Positions 1 through 5,066 of a stretch of 8,281 bases of DNA are shown one piece after another. The position numbers and the translations under genes were made by a program. This stretch comes from Planctomycetaceae bacterium (GTDB taxonomy: Bacteria > Planctomycetota > Planctomycetia > Pirellulales > Thermoguttaceae). The stretch spans positions 214-8,494 of the forward strand of contig DOMV01000456.1 in assembly GCA_003509805.1 (NCBI GenBank), read 5' to 3'. Each line of letters starts with the position of its first letter. Within the stretch, counting starts at the first letter, position 1. Below the pieces are notes generated by a model that was not told the DNA's origin, did no database searches, and saw nothing but the letters and a program-made list of their open reading frames with translations.

Positions 1-317
1 TAACAATCCGGGGGGTCGATATAAAGCCCGATGGGTGCCTGATTCAGTAATGAGCCCGGCAGCGTGTATAGTCGTCTCTTCGTGAGTCGAATCACACAAG
101 TCGGTATCCAGGTTCCCCCTTGAATCTCGGGCCTCCAAATTCTGTCTGCGAATACCCGGGAGCATTTTTTCTTCACTGCTTTTCCCGCCTTCCGAACGAG
201 TTCCGTGCGCGGCGTTGTCGAGGAACGTAACGGATAAGGGGCGGTATCCACGCCGTGGAATTTTGAAGAACCCATCCCCGGAGAGCGTTCGCCTTTCTTC
301 CCATCCCCCTTTTCTCC
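1..317. other. Left-edge region without a supported gene
   Basis: All three forward frames close early from the left edge: frame 1 starts with TAA, frame 3 stops near base 50 and frame 2 near base 84. At most the last few residues of an upstream gene could be present, and they cannot be identified. Short open frames over 173-478 are shadows around the phosphomutase start and match no family I know. The stretch just before the gene (about 290-317) is pyrimidine-rich and has no Shine-Dalgarno sequence. I see no convincing -35/-10 pair. Confidence 0.5.
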
Positions 318-1832
318 ATGGAATTACGCATCAACAGCTTGATGGCCAGCAGTGGTGTCGCCTTTGGAACCAGCGGAGCCCGCGGACTCGTGGTCGACAT
401 GAGCGACTTGGTCTGCTTTGCCTACACTCTCGGTTTTCTCCAATACGCCGCACGGCAGGAAAACGGGCAAACTTTTGACCGGGTGGCCGTCGCTTACGAT
501 TTGCGGAGCAGTTCGCCACGGATTGCCCGAACCGTTTGCCGAGCCGTCGAATATCTCGGCCTGAAACCGATTGATTGCGGAGCGTTGCCGTCGCCTGCTC
601 TGGCCTATTACGGATTTGCGAAAAAAATTCCAACCGTCATGGTCACCGGGAGCCACATTCCGGAAGATCGCAACGGCATCAAATTCACGTTGCCCGGCGG
701 CGAAATCCTCAAAGCCGACGAGGCAGGTATTCGGGAACAGACCGTGACCGTGCCGGACGAGCTTTTCGATTCCAGCGGCGTGTTGAGTGCGGAAGAAACG
801 GCAAAATCGGTTGCGTCCGATGGCGGCGAAGCGAAGCGACTGTACATCGACCGCTTTGTCCGAGCGTTGCCGTCTGATTTTCTGGCTGGCTTCCGTATCG
901 GGTTTTACGAGCATTCCGCCGTAGGCCGTGATTTACTGTGCGAACTGTACACGAAACTCGGCGCCTCCGTAACCCGGCTGGGCCGAAGCGACACGTTTGT
1001 TTCGGTCGACACGGAAGCCGTTCGGGGAGAGGATATTGTGTCGGCCAAACGCTGGGCTGCCGGCGATGGACGCACCGAGACTCCACGATTTGATGCCATT
1101 GTGTCAACCGATGGCGATAGCGACCGCCCGTTGGTTTTTGACGAGCACGGCGATTGGATCCGCGGCGACCTGACCGGAATTATTACGGCCCGATTTTTGT
1201 TGGCCGACTGCGTGGTCACGCCCGTCAATTCCAGCACGGCATTGGAGCTTTGCGGCTGGTTTCCAAACGTCGTTCGAACAAAAATCGGTTCGCCCTACGT
1301 GGTCGAAGCTATGAAAAAGGCGGTCGCCCAGGGCGCGGAACGGGTCGTCGGCTACGAAGCGAACGGCGGATTTTTGACCGCGACGCCGATCCTGATCGAC
1401 GAGGAGTACCTCCATCCGCTTTCGGCCCTTCCGACCCGCGATACGGTGATCGTCCTGATCGCCGTCCTGCTGATGTCGAAGAAAAACGGCGTCCCGATTT
1501 CGATGCTGATCGACCATCTCCCGCACCGCATCACGGCCGGCGATCGCTTGAACGATTTCCCGGCGGATTTGGCACAGCGGAAAATGGAGGAACTCCTTCT
1601 CGGGGGACGGGAAACGATCGAACCGACGTTTGCCGCTTTCGGGGAATTGACCGGGATGGACACGACCGACGGATTGCGAATGACGTTCGGCGACACCGGG
1701 GACATCGTCCATTTGCGTCCTTCCGGCAACGCCCCGGAATTTCGCTGTTATACGGAGGCGGATACGGTGCGGCGCGCCCAATGGTTGCTCGGCAAAGCCC
1801 TCGATATCGTCGCCCAATGGCGATTGGGATGA
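318..1832 (+). CDS. Phosphomannomutase / phosphoglucomutase (alpha-D-phosphohexomutase family)
   Basis: 504 aa, cytoplasmic. The family interconverts hexose 6-phosphate and hexose 1-phosphate through a phosphoserine, feeding nucleotide-sugar synthesis for polysaccharide, LPS or glycan. All four signature loops are visible: N-terminal FGTSGARG at residues 16-23; the phosphoserine loop TGSHIPEDRNG at 110-120 with Ser112 as the phosphorylated residue; the metal-binding loop DGDSDR at 265-270; the sugar-binding loop GYEANGG at 345-351; and the phosphate-binding loop RPSGNAPE at 467-474. Four domains and a length near 500 aa are as expected. ATG at 318 is preferred over the in-frame ATG at 342 because the leading segment (I-x-x-LM-x-SSGV before FGTSGARG) resembles homologues I remember. 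No Shine-Dalgarno is visible; the upstream bases are C/T-rich. The GSHIP-type loop and GEANGG-like sugar loop favour a PMM/PGM over a glucosamine mutase, but mannose versus glucose preference cannot be read from sequence. Confidence 0.93.
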   Translation: MELRINSLMASSGVAFGTSGARGLVVDMSDLVCFAYTLGFLQYAARQENGQTFDRVAVAYDLRSSSPRIARTVCRAVEYLGLKPIDCGALPSPALAYYGFAKKIPTVMVTGSHIPEDRNGIKFTLPGGEILKADEAGIREQTVTVPDELFDSSGVLSAEETAKSVASDGGEAKRLYIDRFVRALPSDFLAGFRIGFYEHSAVGRDLLCELYTKLGASVTRLGRSDTFVSVDTEAVRGEDIVSAKRWAAGDGRTETPRFDAIVSTDGDSDRPLVFDEHGDWIRGDLTGIITARFLLADCVVTPVNSSTALELCGWFPNVVRTKIGSPYVVEAMKKAVAQGAERVVGYEANGGFLTATPILIDEEYLHPLSALPTRDTVIVLIAVLLMSKKNGVPISMLIDHLPHRITAGDRLNDFPADLAQRKMEELLLGGRETIEPTFAAFGELTGMDTTDGLRMTFGDTGDIVHLRPSGNAPEFRCYTEADTVRRAQWLLGKALDIVAQWRLG

Positions 1833-1875
1833 CCGTTCGGATATTGCACGCCGCCGGGTCCGCGGGCGATTTTTG

Positions 1876-1920
1876 CGGGAAATTTCAACGGCATTCATGA
1901 AAGATTCAAAGGCATTCAGT
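1876..1920 (+). repeat. Fragment of the dispersed intergenic repeat (copy D, one end only)
   Basis: Bases 1876-1891 (CGGGAAATTTCAACGG) are identical to part of copy B and nearly identical to copies A and C. The end then appears twice: GGCATTCA occurs at 1890-1897 and again at 1911-1918. The second unit, ending TTCAGTA, resembles the end of copy B (TTCAACGGTTTTCAGTA) at about 14 of 17 bases. It sits in the 108-base gap between the phosphomutase and murB and stops about 20 bases before the murB start. The partner inverted end is missing, so this is a remnant or solo end. Confidence 0.55.
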
Positions 1921-1940
1921 AGACACACGATGGGATTGAC

Positions 1941-2822
1941 ATGGACAAACTGGCCGATTTCAAAAAATTCGTTCGCCGCGACGTTCCGTTGGCGATGCAC
2001 ACTTGGTTTCAACTCGGAGGACCGGCGGAATACTTCGCCGAACCGCGCAGCCGGGAGGAACTCGCCTCGCTCCTGAAACGTTGTCGGGAGGAAGAACTCC
2101 GGGTCCGCGTGATCGGTTTCGGATCCAACCTGCTCATCTCGGACGAAGGTGTTTCCGGCGTGGTCGTCCGCCTGACGGCGCCGGAATTCATGGGAATCCG
2201 TACGGAAAACGGGGTCATCCGCGCCGGCGGCGGCGCCAAACTCGGCCGGGTCGTCACCACCTCGGTCCACGAGGGCTTGGCGGGCCTCGAAGGGTTGATC
2301 GGCATTCCCGGAACCGTCGGGGGAGCGATCCAGGGAAATACCGGAACGAATCACGGCGACATCGGCGAACAGGTGCTGCGATTGACCGTCGCCGGAATGG
2401 ACGGCAAAATCGACGCACTTGATCGCGAACAGATTTCCTTCGGCCATCGGACCAGTACGCTTGACGACATGATCGTCCTGGAAGCGGAATTCCAGTTCAC
2501 GCCGGAAGATCCGGTCGAATTGAGCAAGCGCATGCAAAAACTCTGGATCATGCGAAAAGCGACGCAGCCGATCGCGATGAATTGCGCAGGCCGTCTTTTT
2601 GCCGATCCGCGCGGCCGCCATGCCGGGGACGTGATCGCCCAGGCCGGTCTTAAAGGTACCCGGATCGGCGGGGCGGTCATTTCGGAACGAAGCCCGAATT
2701 TCGTGATTATCGAACCCGAGTGTACCGCCGCCGACGTCCATCGCCTGATCGAAATCGTGCGGGAACAGGTCGCCGAACGTACCGACACGGACCTCGAATT
2801 GCAGTTGGAATGCTGGCCCTGA
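1941..2822 (+). CDS. murB: MurB-family UDP-N-acetylenolpyruvoylglucosamine reductase with altered active site
   Basis: 293 aa. MurB is the cytoplasmic FAD enzyme that uses NADPH to reduce UDP-GlcNAc-enolpyruvate to UDP-N-acetylmuramate, the second committed step of peptidoglycan synthesis. Visible motifs: TWFQLGGPAEYF (21-32); the FAD-binding GSNLLISDEG (61-70); GLEGLIGIPGTVGGAIQGN (115-133); FGHRTS (167-172), whose Arg170 matches the conserved substrate-site Arg; and AGDVIAQAGLKGTRIGGAVIS (from 228). Length and the absence of the extra Tyr-loop domain suggest the shorter type II form. Odd: the motif normally reading AG-(S/C)-x-F-K-N-P is AGRLFADP (216-223), putting Arg218 at the proton-donor Ser/Cys. 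The C-terminal L-E-x-E motif reads L-E-L-Q (285-288), with Gln288 for the conserved Glu. Fold and FAD motifs are intact and there is no frameshift, so it may be an active variant, a paralogue with another job, or a decaying enzyme. No strong Shine-Dalgarno precedes the ATG. It probably shares transcripts with the phosphomutase 108 bases upstream, but this is not shown. Confidence 0.88.
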   Translation: MDKLADFKKFVRRDVPLAMHTWFQLGGPAEYFAEPRSREELASLLKRCREEELRVRVIGFGSNLLISDEGVSGVVVRLTAPEFMGIRTENGVIRAGGGAKLGRVVTTSVHEGLAGLEGLIGIPGTVGGAIQGNTGTNHGDIGEQVLRLTVAGMDGKIDALDREQISFGHRTSTLDDMIVLEAEFQFTPEDPVELSKRMQKLWIMRKATQPIAMNCAGRLFADPRGRHAGDVIAQAGLKGTRIGGAVISERSPNFVIIEPECTAADVHRLIEIVREQVAERTDTDLELQLECWP

Positions 2823-2857
2823 CCGAAAATACGGGGCAGCACCCGTCGGAGCCGGTT

Positions 2858-2961
2858 TTATGCCGAAGCCGGCCCCGTTTTCCGCTTAACCGCCTGTTTA
2901 CTCTCCGAGAAAACAGGCTCCTGAATCGTCGGCTTCGGGAAATTTCAATGGTTTCCAGTAT
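2858..2961 (+). repeat. Dispersed intergenic repeat, copy A (about 104 bp, inverted ends)
   Basis: The left end TTATGCCGAAGCCGG (2858-2872) is identical to the end of copy B. The right end CGGCTTCGGGAAATTTCAA (2930-2948) is also identical to copy B, and CAGTAT (2956-2961) follows in both. CCGAAGCC (2863-2870) and GGCTTCGG (2931-2938) are perfect inverted repeats, so the transcript can form a closed stem. Nested within is a second perfect 8-bp stem, GCCTGTTT (2892-2899) with AAACAGGC (2911-2918). GAAAACAGG (2909-2917) is shared with copy C and GCTCCTGAA (2917-2925) with copy B. It begins 36 bases after the murB stop. No run of T follows, so it is not a classical terminator, though the fold could protect the mRNA 3' end. 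No open frame of interest lies inside. Confidence 0.8.
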
Positions 2962-2964
2962 ATA

Positions 2965-3002
2965 CCGTAAACGGCCTGATAATCCTCCCGCGCACAATCG
3001 CC
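2965..3002 (+). repeat. Short repeat shared with the right edge of the window
   Basis: CCGTAAACGGCC (2965-2976) recurs at 8233-8244, and CCCGCGCACAATCGCC (2987-3002) recurs exactly at 8266-8281. GTTTTATGCCG at 2855-2865, just before copy A, also recurs at 8225-8235. The three blocks keep their order at both loci but the spacing differs. The right-edge version lacks the roughly 100-base interior of copy A and instead carries a terminator hairpin. They look like two members of one modular intergenic family. The right-edge copy is cut by the window end, so its full length is unknown. Confidence 0.6.
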
Positions 3003-3157
3003 CGCCGCTCGAACGATCCGTTTATATCGTTATACAAACAGAAGTTGGAGGCGAGTGAGCACGGCAGGCAGTCTTCACCAAACAACCAATTTCACCGCGT
3101 TTCCGGTATGTATCGAAGCCGCGGACCTGCCTGTTTCGCCCGTTCGCTGAAAAGGTG

Positions 3158-3166
3158 TGGTATAAT
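3158..3166 (+). promoter_or_regulatory. Extended -10 promoter for the SMP-30-like gene
   Basis: TGGTATAAT matches the extended -10 consensus TGnTATAAT exactly, with a perfect TATAAT at 3161-3166. No good -35 hexamer lies 16-18 bases upstream, which is tolerated by extended -10 promoters. Predicted transcription starts near 3173, giving a leader of roughly 215 bases before the ATG at 3389. Confidence 0.55.
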
Positions 3167-3172
3167 CGGGTT

Positions 3173-3388
3173 TCCCTCCCGCAAAACGAAAACGCTGAAA
3201 CCGGACACTTCAAAAAACGAAGCGCACCGTTCGGCGAACATTCCGGCGCGAGAGAACCGACGTCTTCCTACCTCATCGGTTCGTTCTCCTTTCGATGTTC
3301 AGGAATATCGGCAAATTTCCGCATCCCCTCTCCCGATCCGGACGATACGACCCGCAATCTCCAACCACTTTTCCTATTCGACAAAACG
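3173..3388 (+). other. Long 5' leader of the SMP-30-like gene
   Basis: Between the predicted start of transcription and the ATG there are about 215 bases. The frame is open in phase with the gene back to a GTG at 3155. However, that GTG lies at the promoter, and the encoded sequence shows no resemblance to the family and precedes the expected N-terminus, so I treat it as untranslated. One perfect 7-bp hairpin is visible: GAACCGA (3254-3260) with TCGGTTC (3276-3282), loop 15 bases. No known riboswitch is recognised. No Shine-Dalgarno precedes the start codon. Confidence 0.4.
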
Positions 3389-4360
3389 ATGCAAGCAAAA
3401 CCGCTAAAGGACGCCCCGGTCTCTCTGTTGGCGGAAGGGCCGCTTTGGATGCCCGAGGAACAGCGATTATATTGGTTGGATATCGAAGGCTGTCGCCTTT
3501 TCCGTGCGAAAGTCGCCTCGAACGACGCTCGTGGGGATTGCTGCGAAGAGGTGCAGGCGTTTGCCTTGGACAATCAAGTCGGATGTATCGCTCCCTGCAC
3601 ACAGGGCCGATTCCTGATTGCCGGACAAGACGGGGTTTTTCGTGTCGAACTCATTCCTTCCCGTGAACCGGGAAAAGACGGGAGAGTAAACAAGATCGAG
3701 AAAATGGTTCATCCTGAAGAATCGCGTTCGGACAATCGTTACAACGATGGCAAGTGTTCCCCGGAAGGACGATTCTGGTTTGGATCGTTGAACAAGGAAA
3801 AGCGCCCCAACCGGGCCTCCTTGTACAAAATGGACCGCGATTCCTCGGGACATCCCGCGGTTCAAACCATGTTGAGCGGGGCGACCAACTCGAACGGGCT
3901 TGCTTGGGCGCCGGACGGCCGGACGTTTTACTGGATCGATACCCCGACGCGCCGGGTCGACGCGTTCGATTACGATCCGGCGAACGGCTTCCTCTCCAAC
4001 CGGCGTACCGTCGTTACGTTTCCGCCGGAACGGGAAGACCGTGTCGTCGGTCGGCCCGATGGAATGTGCATCGACCGCGAAGGATATCTTTGGATCGCCC
4101 ATTGGTGCGGAGGATGTGTCACCCGGTGGAACCCGGCAAGGGGCGAGTTGCAGGCGGTGATTTCCTTACCCGTCCGCCGGGTGACTTCCGTAACCTTCGG
4201 CGGCCCGGATTTGAACCGGCTGTACATCACGACGGCCCGTTTCGGAATGAGCGAATCGGAACTTCAAGACGAACCTCTTGCCGGCCGGGTGTTCGTCGCC
4301 GAAACCGGGATTGCAGGAATGCCGGCCGACAGTTGGAAAGAGGAGCCGGTTTTGGTATGA
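3389..4360 (+). CDS. SMP-30/gluconolactonase/LRE-family sugar lactonase
   Basis: 323 aa, no signal peptide, presumably cytoplasmic. The family are six-bladed beta-propeller hydrolases that open sugar lactones such as gluconolactone with one divalent metal at the centre. All metal ligands known from regucalcin align: Glu16 in LLAEGPLW, Asn169 in SNGLAWAPDG and Asp224 in DGMCIDREGYLW. The substrate-contacting Asn119 is present in RYNDGKCSPEGRFWFGS. The closing blade motif PDLNRLYITTARFGMSESE (from about residue 272) is also typical. Length is as usual for the family (about 290-320 aa). I chose ATG 3389 because it puts the Glu loop about 16 residues in, as expected. Starting at the upstream GTG 3155 would add 78 residues unlike any family member and would begin at the promoter. 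It is transcribed alone, convergent with the autotransporter. Exact substrate is unknown; candidates are glucono-, galactono-, xylono- or arabinonolactone. No dehydrogenase or transporter neighbour narrows this. Confidence 0.9.
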   Translation: MQAKPLKDAPVSLLAEGPLWMPEEQRLYWLDIEGCRLFRAKVASNDARGDCCEEVQAFALDNQVGCIAPCTQGRFLIAGQDGVFRVELIPSREPGKDGRVNKIEKMVHPEESRSDNRYNDGKCSPEGRFWFGSLNKEKRPNRASLYKMDRDSSGHPAVQTMLSGATNSNGLAWAPDGRTFYWIDTPTRRVDAFDYDPANGFLSNRRTVVTFPPEREDRVVGRPDGMCIDREGYLWIAHWCGGCVTRWNPARGELQAVISLPVRRVTSVTFGGPDLNRLYITTARFGMSESELQDEPLAGRVFVAETGIAGMPADSWKEEPVLV

Positions 4361-4381
4361 TCGGTACATGCCGGACGCCTG

Positions 4382-4482
4382 TGAAATTTCCCAAAGCCGG
4401 TTTTCCGGGAAACCTGTTTTCCGAAGGTAAGTGGGCGGATAGGACGGGCTGTGTTTACCAATGACGCAACCGGCTTCGGTAT
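4382..4482 (-). repeat. Dispersed intergenic repeat, copy C (about 101 bp)
   Basis: Read on the minus strand it starts ATACCGAAGCCGG (4470-4482) and ends CCGGCTTTGGGAAATTTCA (4382-4400), the same end pair as copies A and B with two substitutions. The internal GAAAACAGG (minus, 4413-4421) is shared with copy A. The middle differs strongly from A and B, so conservation is concentrated at the inverted ends. It begins 21 bases after the stop of the lactonase gene. Read on the plus strand, GGTTT (4399-4403) and AAACC (4410-4414) form a weak hairpin followed by TGTTTT, which might end transcription of the lactonase gene, but the stem is only 5 bp. Confidence 0.72.
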
Positions 4483-4487
4483 GAAAA

Positions 4488-4570
4488 GCCATTCCAGGAC
4501 GGGACAGGATCAGCGGATTCATGCAAGCATCAATTCGTTTCACCTGGAGTACAATTCCGCCTGGAATGGC
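4488..4570. repeat. Long-loop perfect inverted repeat (11-bp arms)
   Basis: GCCATTCCAGG (4488-4498) and CCTGGAATGGC (4560-4570) are exact reverse complements separated by 61 bases. On the left, AAAA precedes the arm; on the right ACTTTTTACA follows, so with a 2-base bulge the pairing could extend and the plus-strand transcript would end in a T run. Inside the loop, ATGCAAGCAT (4521-4530) is a small 4-bp hairpin. It directly abuts copy C. It could be a structured 3' end of the lactonase mRNA, a terminator with an unusually large loop, or another mobile-type element. Confidence 0.5.
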
Positions 4571-4745
4571 ACTTTTTACACCGAATCGGCGTGCGTTACG
4601 TACTTGGCCGTCCACCGGATCCGCCCGGCGGAAACGACGGTGAAAAACGACATGATCCTTCTTATGCTAAAACGGGGCGCATGCCGGACAGTATTTTTTC
4701 ACCGGCCGGGCGGTTTTGCGCCTATCGCGACCGCAAACCGATAGC
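4571..4745. other. Intergenic stretch with several inverted repeats, no gene seen
   Basis: No supported coding sequence. TCCACCGG (4611-4618) pairs with CCGGCGGA (4625-4632), one mismatch, around a 6-base loop. CAGTAT (4689-4694) pairs with ATACTG (4746-4751) at the border of copy B. Within that pair, CTATCG (4722-4727) faces CGATAG (4739-4744). CATGCCGGAC (4680-4689) is a direct repeat of 4367-4376, which lies just before copy C. So copies B and C both carry CATGCCGGAC on the same side, at different distances. A T6 run at 4693-4698 has no clear stem immediately before it. Confidence 0.4.
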
Positions 4746-4864
4746 ATACTGAAAACCGTTGAAATTTCCCGAAGCCGTCAGTTCAGGAGCGTGCCCATCG
4801 GAGACAACGCTGCCTGAAAGGTAAACGAGCGGCAGGCCGAAACGCTCGACCGGCTTCGGCATAA
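4746..4864 (-). repeat. Dispersed intergenic repeat, copy B (about 119 bp)
   Basis: On the minus strand it begins TTATGCCGAAGCCGG (4850-4864), identical over 15 bases to copy A. It ends CGGCTTCGGGAAATTTCAA (4759-4777), identical over 19 bases, then CAGTAT (4746-4751 on minus), also as in A. GCTCCTGAA (4782-4790 minus) is shared at the same relative position. The interior is about 15 bases longer than in A and mostly diverged. The ends are inverted repeats of each other (CCGAAGCC / GGCTTCGG). It is opposite in orientation to copy A and the same as copy C. Confidence 0.8.
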
Positions 4865-4985
4865 GGGGGGCGCCGCCGGCGGAAAACCGGTCCGTTTCGA
4901 CCGCCCCGCAGGCCGTTGTCATCGAGGGGAGACACGAGATAACGTCTTGATCGGGGCGGCGGTCGACGGATCCCGGGGGTTGCCG

Positions 4986-5041
4986 GACAATGTCGTCTGA
5001 ACAATGTCGTCTGGACAATGTCGTCCGAACAGTGTACGGTT
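4986..5041. repeat. 14-bp tandem repeat, three good units and one degenerate
   Basis: Units: GACAATGTCGTCTG (4986-4999), AACAATGTCGTCTG (5000-5013), GACAATGTCGTCCG (5014-5027), and a degenerate AACAGTGTACGGTT (5028-5041). The first three differ from one another at only one or two positions. The array lies 26 bases beyond the stop codon of the minus-strand autotransporter, inside its 3' untranslated region. Each unit contains GACAATGTC or a near match, a 9-base near-palindrome (GACA-A-TGTC), so repeated protein binding or stacked hairpins are both possible. Confidence 0.7.
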
Positions 5042-5050
5042 CCCGGGAAC
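5039..5050. repeat. 12-bp perfect palindrome downstream of the autotransporter stop
   Basis: GTTCCCGGGAAC is its own reverse complement and lies 16 bases past the stop codon (minus strand), overlapping the last degenerate tandem unit. No T run follows on either strand, so it is not a standard intrinsic terminator. It might be a binding site or chance. Confidence 0.3.
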
Positions 5051-5066
5051 GGCAAGGAGGTCAAGC

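Noticed and set aside
1104..2741. 545-aa open frame on the minus strand across the phosphomutase and murB
   Set aside because: It is antisense to two genes with clear family motifs. Long antisense frames are common opposite GC-rich coding DNA, and the translation shows low-complexity Arg/Asp/Gly/His-rich sequence with no family.
3155..3388. N-terminal extension of the lactonase from GTG 3155
   Set aside because: The GTG is at the promoter, the 78 extra residues resemble nothing in the family, and ATG 3389 gives the expected distance to the Glu loop.
4451..4744. 97-aa plus-strand open frame in the convergent gap
   Set aside because: It has a GTG start without ribosome binding site, crosses copy C and the long inverted repeat, and its translation is featureless.
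2858..4864. CRISPR array
   Set aside because: The repeats are few, unevenly spaced, in both orientations and over 100 bp with variable middles; there is no regular repeat-spacer pattern and no cas gene.
4382..4864. Integron attC sites or an insertion sequence
   Set aside because: No attC-type core sites (GTTRRRY with paired AAC), no integrase, and no transposase open frame are present in the elements.
4722..5018. 98-aa minus-strand open frame after the autotransporter
   Set aside because: It is a translation of the tandem repeat and repeat copy B, with no ribosome binding site and no recognisable motif.
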